Assembly (NCBI RefSeq): GCF_050306235.1
Contig: NZ_JBLWFH010000001.1
Span: 523,689-587,688 of the forward strand
Direction of reading: 5' to 3'
From: Glaciecola sp947496235
GTDB taxonomy: Bacteria; Pseudomonadota; Gammaproteobacteria; Enterobacterales; Alteromonadaceae
DNA: 64,000 bases
The position numbers and the translations under genes were made by a program. Numbering within the stretch: position 1 is the first letter of the stretch; each line of letters starts with the position of its first letter. Below are positions 1-9,200 of the stretch, piece by piece. Under the pieces are notes generated by a model, which was given only the letters and a program-made list of their open reading frames with translations, was not told the DNA's origin and did no database searches.

Positions 1-1547
1 CTTTCCTGAGCAAGGGATAAATTCACCATGGTAGGTGCAATATAGGTTAGATTATCTGCACCATCTATGGCTAAATTCACTTCTGCTTTACGTCTAAATT
101 CATCCAGTTTTTTCTCGTCGCCATATACCCAACGAGCCGTACTAACATTAACATGTTCATACAATGCATCTACGTTATACTCAGATTTTAAACGTGCTAC
201 CACCACATCAAACTGAAGTACACCTACCGCACCTACAATGAGGTCATTATTGATTAATGGCCGAAATACCTGCACTGCACCTTCTTCAGATAATTGAATC
301 AAGCCCTTTAATAATTGCTTTTGTTTTAAAGGATCTTTGAGACGAATGCGTTTGAATAATTCAGGCGCGAAGTTTGGAATACCTGTGAAACTATAGCTTT
401 CCCCTTGAGTAAAGGTATCGCCTATACGCATAGACCCATGATTGTGTAAGCCAATAATATCACCTGCGTAAGCTTCTTCTAGCAGCGCCCGGTCGCCGGC
501 TAAAAATGTCAGCGCATCTGAAATTCGCACATCCTTGCCTATTCGAGAATGGTGAAGTTTCATGCCCTTTTCATATTTACCTGACACTATGCGGCAAAAC
601 GCTATACGGTCACGGTGTTTCGGATCCATGTTCGCTTGAATCTTAAACACGAAACCACTGAATTTTTCACTGTTAGCGTCAACCTCTCCCGCATCAGTAG
701 CTCTTCCTTGGGGCTTGGGTGCCCAAGTGATTAACCCGTCAAGCATGTGGTCTACACCAAAGTTACCTAGTGCAGTACCAAAAAATACTGGGGTTAACTG
801 ACCTTCCATGAACATTTCTTTGTCAAATTCGTTTGACGCACCTAACACAAGCTCTAGCTCATCTCTAAGCTGGCCCGCTAGGTCGCTACCTACAGCAGAA
901 TCTAATTCAGGATTATCAAGTCCTTTCACAATGCGCACTTCTTGTATCAGATGCCCTTGGCCCGATTGATACAGGTAGGTTTCGTCACGGTGTAAGTGAT
1001 AGACCCCTTTAAACGATTTGCCGCAACCGATTGGCCAAGTGATTGGCGCACACATGATATCAAGCTCAGTTTCTACTTCGTCTAACAAAGCCAGCGGATC
1101 ACGAATATCCCTGTCTAGCTTGTTCATGAAGGTAATTATGGGTGTATCTCTCAAGCGAGTAACTTCCATTAGCTTGCGAGTACGATCCTCAACCCCTTTT
1201 GCCGCATCAATGACCATTAAACAAGAGTCAACTGCGGTCAAGGTTCTGTAGGTATCTTCGGAGAAGTCTTCGTGCCCAGGAGTATCTAGTAAGTTAACCA
1301 AGTGGTCTTTATATGGAAACTGCATGACAGAGGTTGTGACAGAAATTCCCCGTTCCTTCTCCATCTCCATCCAGTCTGATTTGGCATGCTGGCCAGATTT
1401 TTTACCTTTAACCGTACCAGCTACCTGTAATGCTTGTCCGAATAACAATACTTTTTCGGTAATCGTGGTTTTACCAGCATCCGGGTGCGAGATGATAGCA
1501 AAGGTCCTTCGCTTATTGATTTCATTAAGAAAATCTTGGTTTGCCAT
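1..1547 (-). CDS. prfC: Peptide chain release factor 3 (PrfC/RF3), C-terminus cut by window edge
   Basis: RF3 is a translational GTPase that removes RF1/RF2 from the ribosome after peptide release. Reading from the ATG at 1547, the G1 loop HPDAGKTT falls near residue 20, followed by DTPGHEDFSEDTYR (G3) and NKLDR (G4). About 515 of an expected ~529 codons are present, and the last residues lie beyond base 1. The first ~18 codons (MANQDFLNEINKRRTF) and the promoter come from the ICE, because the core site lies inside the gene. The displaced host start at 61294 encodes a different N-terminus (MANANYLKEINKRRTF). The reading frame is intact across the core, so function is probably preserved. Confidence 0.95.
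   Translation of the reverse strand, partial: MANQDFLNEINKRRTFAIISHPDAGKTTITEKVLLFGQALQVAGTVKGKKSGQHAKSDWMEMEKERGISVTTSVMQFPYKDHLVNLLDTPGHEDFSEDTYRTLTAVDSCLMVIDAAKGVEDRTRKLMEVTRLRDTPIITFMNKLDRDIRDPLALLDEVETELDIMCAPITWPIGCGKSFKGVYHLHRDETYLYQSGQGHLIQEVRIVKGLDNPELDSAVGSDLAGQLRDELELVLGASNEFDKEMFMEGQLTPVFFGTALGNFGVDHMLDGLITWAPKPQGRATDAGEVDANSEKFSGFVFKIQANMDPKHRDRIAFCRIVSGKYEKGMKLHHSRIGKDVRISDALTFLAGDRALLEEAYAGDIIGLHNHGSMRIGDTFTQGESYSFTGIPNFAPELFKRIRLKDPLKQKQLLKGLIQLSEEGAVQVFRPLINNDLIVGAVGVLQFDVVVARLKSEYNVDALYEHVNVSTARWVYGDEKKLDEFRRKAEVNLAIDGADNLTYIAPTMVNLSLAQE
1477..1493. other. ICE attachment core, setR-side end
   Basis: The 17-bp sequence gcatccgggtgcgagat recurs exactly at 61224-61240. It encodes the ISHPDA part of the G1 region of PrfC. 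Divergence between the two prfC 5' ends starts immediately after the core (gatagc versus aatagc), as expected when each flank comes from a different genome. Confidence 0.93.
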
Positions 1548-1563
1548 GTATAAATTCTTTTAG

Positions 1564-1584
1564 TTTGTACACGGATTTGTACAC
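1564..1584. promoter_or_regulatory. Pair of TTTGTACAC repeats, probable integrase arm-type sites
   Basis: TTTGTACAC occurs at 1564-1572 and again at 1576-1584, 12 bp apart and in the same orientation, about 70 bp inside the core. Equivalent pairs lie at the int end (60829/60842 and 61067/61079). Motif iteration at both ends of a tyrosine-recombinase element suggests arm-type binding by Int. This is inference and no footprint is known to me. Confidence 0.6.
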
Positions 1585-1596
1585 ACTTTTGGAAGT

Positions 1597-1624
1597 ACTC
1601 TATTTTCAGTTCTTCGCTTGTCAA
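1597..1624 (-). promoter_or_regulatory. Candidate ICE-borne promoter for hybrid prfC
   Basis: On the minus strand a perfect TTGACA (complement of 1619-1624) is followed after 16 bp by TAGAGT (complement of 1597-1602), about 50 bp upstream of the prfC ATG. SXT elements are known to supply new transcription and 5' coding sequence to prfC. The -10 is weak, so this is a prediction. The rest of 1625-1803 shows no gene. Confidence 0.4.
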
Positions 1625-1803
1625 ATCCGTCGTGTTAATCGTAATTGGCCGCTATTTTCGCTGATCTTGACTTTATAAACAATCAATGGTTATCTAATCG
1701 GTTACCATTTACTCTCAGCGTGCGCCAATGCTCAGTTGTAGCTGTTTGCAATCGTTGCTTCTTCAGCTCATGAACAACTGTGGCTAAACCACAAATTCCT
1801 TCG

Positions 1804-2451
1804 CTACCAGAAATCGATGATAGCTTGTCGTACTACACCGATGATGGTGCAGTTGCCGTTGATCGGTATTGCAGGGTATTGGGGGTTCAAAGGTTTTAGG
1901 TACTTCTGTTCACCATCAATAACTAACTGCTTAAAGGTTGCTTCTTTCGAATCATCCAAACGCGCAACAACCAATGAACCTGAAGAGTAAGGTAATTCAG
2001 GATCAACAACGATCACTGCTCCCTCAGGTATGGATTTTTTTCCGCTTGGATTTTCCATACTGTCGCCTTTTACGCGAAGTGCGAAACAACCCTCATGTGC
2101 TTTCCCTGTGACTTCACGCCACTCCTCAGCATCTTCATGGGCAAATCCCTCCGCTATTTCAGTCCAATCACCGGCCTGAACCCAGTTAATGAGAGGAATT
2201 CTTCCCTTAATGTCAGGCCCAACTTCTACATTACCGACCCCCAAGCCAATCTCGCCATCACCTGTGGCGAGCCAATGAGCATTCACGCGAAGCGCCTCCG
2301 CGATCTGCATGGTGTAACGAGACCTAGCCGATTTACCAGAGCAAATCTGGCTGATCGACTGCTGTTTGATACCAATGCGACGAGCCAACTCAGACTGAGT
2401 CACCCCAGTAAGCTGCAAGGCATGGTTTAGTCGTTCGGATAAAGTTTTCAT
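1804..2451 (-). CDS. setR: SetR, CI/LexA-type master repressor of the ICE
   Basis: SetR represses setDC and so holds excision and transfer off until DNA damage triggers RecA-stimulated self-cleavage. The 215-aa protein has an N-terminal helix-turn-helix (QSELARRIGIKQQSISQICSGKSA, about residues 18-42). Its C-terminal peptidase S24 domain has the serine region RVKGDSMENP and a lysine near LVIDGEQKYLKPL. An Ala-Gly pair in NWVQAGDW is the likely cleavage site. The gene is divergent from the cro-like gene across an operator region. Length and sequence look intact, so the element is probably still repressed normally. Confidence 0.92.
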   Translation of the reverse strand: MKTLSERLNHALQLTGVTQSELARRIGIKQQSISQICSGKSARSRYTMQIAEALRVNAHWLATGDGEIGLGVGNVEVGPDIKGRIPLINWVQAGDWTEIAEGFAHEDAEEWREVTGKAHEGCFALRVKGDSMENPSGKKSIPEGAVIVVDPELPYSSGSLVVARLDDSKEATFKQLVIDGEQKYLKPLNPQYPAIPINGNCTIIGVVRQAIIDFW

Positions 2452-2568
2452 AAGCCCGAATTCTACAAATAAAACTGTAGCCTTTCAACAATTTTAACTG
2501 TTGACTTATCTACAGTTTAAACTGTAACACTCAATCTTGTAACAGTTATTATTGTAACAGGAGACGGT
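2452..2568. promoter_or_regulatory. SetR/Cro operator cluster between divergent promoters
   Basis: The 117-bp gap contains four related imperfect palindromes: ACAAATAAAACTGTAG (near 2465), CAACAATTTTAACTGTTG (near 2486), CTACAGTTTAAACTGTAAC (near 2511) and GTAACAGTTATTATTGTAAC (near 2539). Their half-site is ACAGTT. SXT is known to have several SetR operators here controlling the leftward setR promoter and the rightward early promoter. I did not assign individual O numbers. Confidence 0.8.
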
Positions 2569-2820
2569 ATGGAAGTGTTCAACACGACACAAAAACATCT
2601 CCGCCGTGCCATTGACTTGGTCGGCGGGCAATCAGCATTAGCACGAGCCATCAACTCAAAACAGCAAAACGTCTGGTTTTGGTTGAATAAATCAGGGCGT
2701 GTTCCCGCTGAATTCGTTTTACCCATCGAACAAGCTACGCAAGGACAAGTAACCCGATCTCAGTTAAGACCGGACATCTACCCCGAATGCCCAAGCGAGC
2801 TGAAAGCCAGTAACCAGTAG
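2569..2820 (+). CDS. Cro-like repressor (CroS)
   Basis: This 83-aa protein has a Cro/YdaS-type helix-turn-helix (GGQSALARAINSKQQNVWFWLN, residues 18-39). It is the first gene rightward of the SetR operators and has a clear Shine-Dalgarno (aggaga, six bases upstream). Its position and size match the Cro homologue of SXT/R391 elements, which competes with SetR to allow early expression. It is likely repressed by SetR and heads the early operon running to setC. Confidence 0.8.
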   Translation: MEVFNTTQKHLRRAIDLVGGQSALARAINSKQQNVWFWLNKSGRVPAEFVLPIEQATQGQVTRSQLRPDIYPECPSELKASNQ

Positions 2821-2875
2821 GATTAAGGGCAAGTAATGGTCAGCATTTTACGTAAACACAAAAGCGAGTACCTCC

Positions 2876-3745
2876 ATGCGTGATTATGGCAAGGTCTATA
2901 CCCGCTTTTGGCTAAAGCAAAATGTTTTGTCCTGGAGTGACTCAGCGAAGTTGCTAGGACTGTATTTGCTTACATGCCCGCATTGTAATTTGCTTGGCTG
3001 CTTTCGATTGCCGATTGGTTACGTTGCTTCTGACTTGAACTGGGATGAGCAACAGGTTGCCAAGGCTCTAAATGAGTTAGAACAAGATCAGTTCCTCATT
3101 CGTTGCGAGGAATCCGGTTGGACTTTGATTCGGAGCTTTCTGAAGCACAACCCAATCGAAAACCCAAACCAAGGTAAGGCAGCCTTTCGGTTGCTTAAAG
3201 ATGTACCTGCCGACTTCATTGGTATGGCATCGCTTTTGAAATCACTTGCCGCTTTTCAAGCTCGGCTACCAGAAGAATTTTCATCATTGTTTATGCCTGA
3301 TGGCAACCCGGCAAGGGACTCTCAACGGTCGGATGACTCTGAGAGAAGCAATAAACCAACAGTTAAAACTGTTGACCACATACAGTTTGAAGACTTCTGG
3401 GATGTACAAATACGCAAAGAAAAAAAAGCGAAAGCCAAAGAAGAATGGCTACGCATGGGCCTCAATGAAGACCATGAACTCGCCTTGGAAGTGCTAACAC
3501 GCTGGAAAGAGCAACGAGACAACCGATTGCAGTATCAAGATCGGACTAAGACCCCTATGCCACATAACTGGCTTTTAAACCGGCAATGGGAAGACGAGTA
3601 CGTTCGCATTGATGAAGTACAGCAATCATCGACGAGCCTAAAGGGCAGCAATCACCAATTGAATATTGAAGAAAGCAATCGCCGCATTGCTGAAAGCTGG
3701 GCCGGACCAGGTATTCGGGAGGTTCGTTCAAGTGCAGGAGGTTGA
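2876..3745 (+). CDS. Conserved SXT/R391 early protein, phage replication-like
   Basis: The 289-aa product begins MRDYGKVYTRFWLKQN and has an N-terminal winged-helix-like region (residues ~5-85, with pairs such as GYVASDLNWDEQQVAKALNEL). An acidic and lysine-rich linker and a helical C-terminus containing FWDVQIRKEKKAKAKEEW follow. That architecture resembles phage replication-initiation (O/DnaT-like) proteins, but no catalytic motif is visible and the function is not established. It is second in the SetR-controlled early operon. The 3' end overlaps the next gene by about 80 bases in another frame. An operator-like palindrome lies inside the gene at 3358-3373. Confidence 0.65.
   Translation: MRDYGKVYTRFWLKQNVLSWSDSAKLLGLYLLTCPHCNLLGCFRLPIGYVASDLNWDEQQVAKALNELEQDQFLIRCEESGWTLIRSFLKHNPIENPNQGKAAFRLLKDVPADFIGMASLLKSLAAFQARLPEEFSSLFMPDGNPARDSQRSDDSERSNKPTVKTVDHIQFEDFWDVQIRKEKKAKAKEEWLRMGLNEDHELALEVLTRWKEQRDNRLQYQDRTKTPMPHNWLLNRQWEDEYVRIDEVQQSSTSLKGSNHQLNIEESNRRIAESWAGPGIREVRSSAGG
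3358..3373. promoter_or_regulatory. Intragenic SetR-operator-like palindrome
   Basis: AACAGTT-AA-AACTGTT has perfect 7-bp arms and is followed by GACC. It closely matches the operator at about 2486 (AACAATTTTAACTGTTGAC). It lies in the middle of the second early gene. SetR or Cro binding there is inferred from likeness only. Confidence 0.45.
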
Positions 3746-4394
3746 TAAACGCGAGTTTGCTGAAGTTTGGGGAGCAGCTTGGGCCATGTATGGCAAAAGC
3801 GTATCACCACAATTGCTATCCATCGCATTTGAAGCCCTTCGTGCTTACAGCATTGAAGAAGTGCGAATCGGTCTGACTCGGCATATTCAATCCCCGGATA
3901 CTGGGCAATTTTTTCCAAAGCCCGCTGACGTCATCAAGCATATCGATGGCAACTCTGGCTCAAGAGCCATGGTTGCTTGGAACAAAGTTGACAAGGCTGT
4001 TCGTCAGGTTGGCGCTTGGACATCCGTGATGTTTGACGATGCGTTTATTCACCGCGTTATTTCAGACATGGGGGGATGGGTTGAACTCTGCAAGGTTGAC
4101 GACAGGGAATACCCCTTTAAGCAAAAAGAGTTTTTAGCACGCTACCAGACTTACTTGCTCCGGGACGAAGTGGGTGAATACCCAAGGCTATTACAGGGTA
4201 TTGCAGACCATCAGAACCAGCAAAAAGGATTTGATATGCAAGCGCCGGTTGCCGTGGGCGACTGGTCAAAAGCGGCACAAGTTTATACGAGAGGCATCGC
4301 CGACTTTAGCGCAGTGCCATTAAAAAGAATAAGCCCGAAAGCCATTCAGGCGCTTCTCGGAAATCAATTAGAGGACAAAAATGAAAACGATTAA
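3666..4394 (+). CDS. Conserved SXT/R391 early protein of unknown function
   Basis: The product is about 242 aa if the TTG at 3666 is used (KKAIAALLKAGPDQVFGRF). A start further inside, such as the GTG near 3732, is possible. Features are an all-helical middle (EVWGAAWAMYGKSVSPQLLSIAFEALRAY), the motif TGQFFPKPADVIKHIDG, and a C-terminus ending in acidic residues. Phage replication-associated proteins with a similar FxPKPADVI motif exist, so a role near replication or recombination is plausible but unproven. It overlaps both neighbours, which indicates translational coupling within the early operon. Confidence 0.6.
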   Translation: MKKAIAALLKAGPDQVFGRFVQVQEVDKREFAEVWGAAWAMYGKSVSPQLLSIAFEALRAYSIEEVRIGLTRHIQSPDTGQFFPKPADVIKHIDGNSGSRAMVAWNKVDKAVRQVGAWTSVMFDDAFIHRVISDMGGWVELCKVDDREYPFKQKEFLARYQTYLLRDEVGEYPRLLQGIADHQNQQKGFDMQAPVAVGDWSKAAQVYTRGIADFSAVPLKRISPKAIQALLGNQLEDKNEND

Positions 4395-4929
4395 AGCAAA
4401 AACCATTGCCCTAGTGATAGCCATGTCCGCAAGCACTTCAGTCTATGCGTTTCCGGGCTATCAGTGGGAAAAAGCAGCAAAAAGTGTTGGTATTGATCCA
4501 GTCATGCTCTACGCCGTTGCCTTGGCTGAGTCGGCCTCACATCGAGGTCTTAACATGACCAGTCCATGGCCATACGCAATTCGCAATGGTTCAAACGCAA
4601 CCTACGCCAAATCTAAGACAGAAGCGGAGCAACTGTTAAACCAAGCACTGCAAGAGACTGAAAAATACCAGCTCGATATTGGCCTTATGCAAATCAATTT
4701 GCATTGGCATGGGCATCGAGTGAGCTCAGCAGCAGAACTGCTAGACCCCATCACCAACCTTACTGTCGGCTCCAGTATTTTGGCCGAAGCAATCAAGTCT
4801 TCACCTAACGATTTAGAGCTTGGCATAGGCCGCTATCACAGTTGGAACGAAGAGCGTGCGCGCTGGTATAGGCAAAGAGTGCTTTCTATCTATCGCAATA
4901 TTTTACATGAACTGGAGGTCCGTCAATGA
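4381..4929 (+). CDS. Periplasmic lytic transglycosylase (SLT domain)
   Basis: The 182-aa protein starts with a signal peptide (KTIKAKTIALVIAMSAST-SVYA, cleavage about residue 23). Its lysozyme-like fold has a candidate catalytic Glu in YAVALAESASH, the GLMQINLHWHGH motif and a later GRYHSWNEERARWY. Such enzymes open peptidoglycan locally for assembly of conjugation machinery. The gene overlaps the previous one by 14 bases and the setD start by four. It is intact even though most of the secretion apparatus it serves is missing. Confidence 0.8.
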   Translation: MKTIKAKTIALVIAMSASTSVYAFPGYQWEKAAKSVGIDPVMLYAVALAESASHRGLNMTSPWPYAIRNGSNATYAKSKTEAEQLLNQALQETEKYQLDIGLMQINLHWHGHRVSSAAELLDPITNLTVGSSILAEAIKSSPNDLELGIGRYHSWNEERARWYRQRVLSIYRNILHELEVRQ

Positions 4930-5225
4930 CAACCAATCAACAAGACTTCTATCAATTAAATTTGGCGTACCTGCACGCAGCACGCGAATTGGCACGCATT
5001 GATCCGCAAGAGGCTGTCTTGCGCTTTGGACTTACACGCGATGTGGTGGATGCACTGATTAATGCCGGTGTTGACGACCTGCAACGAGTGGCGACCTCAT
5101 CATTCATGCTGTTTCAACCAAGGGGTAACCAAAGCCAACTGATTGAGATGGTGAAGAGCAAAGGCACAGGTATCCCAAGAATCGCTTATTTATTATCAAC
5201 CCTAAACAACAAGGGGGATGCATGA
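4926..5225 (+). CDS. setD: SetD, FlhD-like subunit of the ICE transcription activator
   Basis: The 99-aa protein resembles FlhD in size and helical content (FYQLNLAYLHAARELARIDPQEAVLRFGL). With SetC it forms a heteromultimer that switches on int, xis and transfer promoters after SetR is inactivated. The ATG overlaps the preceding stop (ATGA) and its own stop overlaps the setC ATG, so the two subunits are translationally coupled. The family assignment follows from order (setD-setC beside traG) and sequence. Confidence 0.88.
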   Translation: MTTNQQDFYQLNLAYLHAARELARIDPQEAVLRFGLTRDVVDALINAGVDDLQRVATSSFMLFQPRGNQSQLIEMVKSKGTGIPRIAYLLSTLNNKGDA

Positions 5226-5755
5226 TTGATAACCTGTCCAAAAGTGAGCTGTTTACCCGAGCCTCGCTGCTTATTAAATACGGATTTAGAACAACCATTA
5301 TCGCGCTAGATACAGGTTTGCCAATCCACATTATCAGAAGGCTGCACAAAGAAGTGACTGGCAAGTCACCTTGTCCTGGTCAATTGCCAGAATCTGATGC
5401 CATCGTTAAAAGCAGAAGAGCATTAGTTGAAGGCTCTCTGCTGATGGCGCTTTATGTCAATATTGGTGGTGATAATGTCTACAAGCAATTAAATATCGAT
5501 GCTTTGATGAAGGCTTACGATGCGTACTTGGTTGCAAGAGAAGAAGCAGATCTTCCAGCTGAGATCCCCTGGAAAAAACTGACCATCAATGAAGGTTGGG
5601 TTCTAGCTCGTGATTTAAGATCACAGCTTGCATCCTTACACCGGTGTCGATGCGGCAGTCTGTATTTGACGGTATCTCAACAGCGCATTCAGCTTAAATG
5701 TCCTGTGTGCGAGATTATGGCCGAGCAAACCACTAGAGCACTTTTTGAGAACTAA
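5222..5755 (+). CDS. setC: SetC, FlhC-like subunit of the ICE transcription activator
   Basis: The 177-aa protein resembles FlhC. It has a helical DNA-contacting N-terminus and a C-terminal four-cysteine zinc site: CRC near residue 140 (LHRCRCGSLY) and CPVC near residue 160 (QLKCPVCEIM). It completes the SetCD master activator needed for excision and transfer gene expression. The start overlaps the setD stop by four bases. All four cysteines are present, so activator function looks preserved in this transfer-defective element. Confidence 0.9.
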   Translation: MIDNLSKSELFTRASLLIKYGFRTTIIALDTGLPIHIIRRLHKEVTGKSPCPGQLPESDAIVKSRRALVEGSLLMALYVNIGGDNVYKQLNIDALMKAYDAYLVAREEADLPAEIPWKKLTINEGWVLARDLRSQLASLHRCRCGSLYLTVSQQRIQLKCPVCEIMAEQTTRALFEN

Positions 5756-5812
5756 CATACTGATGCATGATTTGATTGGGCACCGCCCGTGCACTTTGAG
5801 AGTACTAAGAAG

Positions 5813-6244
5813 ATGACAAACTTACTTAAATCTTTACCAGCACGCTGCTGGTTTATATCACTGGGGCTTTTTCTGGCGACTTTGGCAGCGGCTCATTTTT
5901 TTCCATCAGAAATATTTACGGCATCTGCCAAGTTAGCGGCTTTGCCATTTCTGATTTGCACCATCGTTTTTTTCAGCTACTTGGGATTCAAAGCAACTGC
6001 TAGTCCTATCGGCCTTATAACCATCACCACTATGTGTTTAGCAATCGCATATTGGCAAGCGAGTTGGACAATTTTATGTGTCGGTTTAGCTTTCTTAGGC
6101 TTAAGCGGACTAATCCATTTATTTCAAAGACAACTGAAAGATACCGGTCGAGAACTAAGCCTGAGCGAAAAAAAATATTGGTACTGGGTAAACGAATTTG
6201 CAGACGGTCGCTCATCTATCCTCCCCAAAAGGCCAAAAAAATAG
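5813..6244 (+). CDS. Small multi-spanning inner-membrane protein
   Basis: A GTG at 5789 gives 151 aa, but the ATG at 5813 (MTNLLKSLPARCWF), with an AAGA-type ribosome site just upstream, is more likely and gives 143 aa. Four hydrophobic segments are visible: WFISLGLFLATLAAAHFF, AALPFLICTIVFFSYLGF, IGLITITTMCLAIAYW and ILCVGLAFLGLSGLIHLF. A basic cytoplasmic tail ends PKRPKK. It is the last gene of the early operon and ends just before a bidirectional terminator. The function is unknown; it is a conserved membrane protein in this place in SXT/R391 elements. Confidence 0.65.
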   Translation: MTNLLKSLPARCWFISLGLFLATLAAAHFFPSEIFTASAKLAALPFLICTIVFFSYLGFKATASPIGLITITTMCLAIAYWQASWTILCVGLAFLGLSGLIHLFQRQLKDTGRELSLSEKKYWYWVNEFADGRSSILPKRPKK

Positions 6245-6266
6245 CCAGCCCATCACTAGCTGGCTA
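6242..6266. terminator. Bidirectional rho-independent terminator
   Basis: TAGCCAGC (6242-6249) pairs perfectly with GCTGGCTA (6259-6266). The hairpin is followed by a T-rich stretch on the plus strand (cttctgttttt) and by seven T residues on the minus strand (complement of 6235-6241). It separates the convergent setDC operon and the 3' end of traG. Confidence 0.8.
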
Positions 6267-6276
6267 CCTTCTGTTT

Positions 6277-9200
6277 TTAGTTCCTTCCTGAAGCCTGGTT
6301 ATAGGCCCTAATATCGATCAAGTTGTTCTGAGCATAATCTCCAGCAAGGGATGCATTTGAGATCACTGCAATCTGCTTATCCACAAATGCTTTATCTTCT
6401 TCGGACACACTGTCGGGGATGTAAGCACCTCTCTCATCTTTTTGACGATACTCATTTAGCATTTGCTCCCTTAGACCAAGCATTTCAGGCGACCAACTCG
6501 ATGAGTCTTCAGAGTTGAAAACGCGCCCCGCCAAACCTTCATTGAAAGCTTGAGCGAACACTTGACTTTGAATCGGGGTCAATCCCATTCTCTGCCCTTC
6601 GCTGTATGCTTCCTGTTTAAAATCATCGGCATACTGTTCTAAGAACTCACCATATCGATTGTTAACTGCCGCACCGAATGCCCCCGCCAACATGGCTTCA
6701 GACTTAGTACCCCAGTTTACTTCGGAGGCATACTGCGAACTCGATCCACTGTATGCATCATTAAACGCCGTCAATGGGTTTTCCAAAGAGGTTCCGGCGT
6801 CAACGGCTGCTTTTAAGCCATCCCAGGTTGATTTACTGGCCACCGTTGCATTGTGCAAGAAACCTCGTGAGCTAGGGTCTTCAAGTGCTTGCTCCTTGTA
6901 ACTCTCATAGTCTTCGCCAAAGTGATTCAAGGTATGCAGTGCTGCATCAGTATGCTTGCCACTGAAGTCACCAATAGCACTGGCGCTGTTGAAGAACATT
7001 TCAGCACCAGAAACTCCGCTATCATCAGCCATAATGCGAGATCGCCACTGAGAGCCAGCTTCACTGTTTAGTCCAGATTGATAGGTACTTGTGTCAGAAA
7101 CTACGGCCTGTTGGGCTTGTTGTTGATGCGCATTTAGTTGTCCATCAACACCAGACAAATTAGTTTGGTAAGCTGATTGAGCTGCGTTGAACTGAGTTTG
7201 AACAGTTGCAGCATCCTCGTATCCGCCCAATACACCCGATTCCACTTGGCTTTGAGTGCCACCAAAAGTAGGTGCAGTTGATGACAAGCCTTCATTAGAG
7301 CGTGGCTGAATAGATCGTAAATCGGCTGCGGTAGCCATGGCCATAACAGTCATTGCTGCTTGATAGTCATTGTCTCGTTCAGCGGGCGTCGAGGAGTTGC
7401 TATAGGTTAAAGACTCCATAGCTGCGGCTACATACGCCTGATTATCATCAGGTAGCAAGCGCTGATACATTGGAAGGTTTTCACGTAATCGGTTACCTGC
7501 TTCAACATGCTGGTTCATATAGCGACCTAAATAATCCATGACTTCAGGATTATCCGCTGCTAATCGAGTTAACGTCGCACCATCCGTGTTCCTTTGTCCT
7601 GATAGACTGTAGCTGGCCTGATCAAGCTCACTAAAGCGGTTTGATGCCGTGATAACGTCTTGTGCTGAACTCTGAAGTGACTGATAGTCTTGATTAGACA
7701 ACGACATCTCAACGCCAGAGCGTCTTGAATCTGAAAGGTCTTTAACCATTGCATCGCGATACTCAGCACGTCGTGAATCACTTGATGCCAAGCTTTGCAT
7801 CTCACCAGTGAGCGTATTTGCGGTCGTTGACCGAGAACTGCCCTCTGATGACTCAACTTGGCCACTAAAGTTACCACCTAAATCCAAGCCTGCTCGTAAC
7901 CGTGATATTTTTGGCACTCTTGATGATTCAGGCTTATCCACTCCTGGTAGGTTGCCTTGTGGGGAGTCATTCCCCCCTGAACCAAGTAATCTTCCCAAGA
8001 ACCCTTTATCTGCTACTTCTTTATCACCGGTATTTGTAATGGTTCCATCTCCACCGACCCTAAGGCCTCCCGATAACACGCCAGATACCAAGCCACGTAC
8101 AGCGTCTTTTTTATCGTCTCCGAAACCATACCGTGTTTGCAGGTCATCAGTAACCTGATTAACAACGGCGCTAGATGCGGAATTAGAAGAACCGATCTGA
8201 CGTCCAACCGAAGAAAGGTTGTCGTAACTTAGCTTTTCACCAAAGGTTCGACTCATGGTATTGCCAACCTGACGGCTAAAGGCTTGAGTTGCCTGAGTCA
8301 TGGATTCTTTTGCAGAGCCGACCATTGAACCCACTGCGTTTCCGACAGAGAAACTGCTTAGTAGGTTTGACGCGCCGGTCATAGCAGAACCAGTGAGGGC
8401 TGAATTTTGGAACATTGACTGTGATTGCATGACCGGAGCATTTTTCGCGACATCTGGACTTGCCATTTTTTCATCAATGGCATCACCGTTTTGAAGACGC
8501 CCAGCCAAGTGGGTTGCAGTTATTGCTGAGCCATACACGAGCATGAGCGAAATCGCCGGAACACTCGACGCCAACATGCCGCCAGTAGCTATCCAGGTTT
8601 GCAGCACTGAATCCATCTGCCTCATCCCAGCAAAAGATGGCACGTCTGTACCTGCAAAGGCATCAAGAGCCGACATTTTCCCTGCAACGGTTAAATGAAT
8701 ATACAGGTTAATGATGGCCATGACAGGCATCCAAAGTTGAATCCAAAGCAGGATTAACAAGTACTTCCCGGCCATTCGCATCCCGATTTGGCCGAGGGCT
8801 ATCACAAAGGCCATCAAAGGGGTGATGGCGTAAATGAAACCCTCAAAAAACGTCATCATCGGACGAACGATACTTTGGAACAGGGTCTGCTCCGCCGCCC
8901 ATTGCGTATTGCGCTGCTCAATCGCTTGGTTAACCATAACGGCTGCGGTGAAAGCTTGATCATCCATATATTTGCCCGTCACGCTTTGCTCATAAATAGG
9001 CAAAAGCACCGACGCGGTCATGTACTCTTGGGTGTTAACCGAAGCCAAACCAAGGTTATTCAGTGCATTTCGGATCACGTCATCAGTGTCCGTTGCTGAC
9101 GAAGTCCCCAATGAGGCCGACAGAACCTGTTTAAGCCTTGGAATGAAGGTTGATTCTGTCATGAGTTTCAGTTGGCTGTAGGCATCAGTGCAGTCCAGAT

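Noticed and set aside
5762..5774. GATGCATGATTTG here recurs exactly at 60688-60700 upstream of xis; possible SetCD site
   Set aside because: A 13-bp match is expected several times by chance in 64 kb, and I know no firm SetCD consensus to compare it with.
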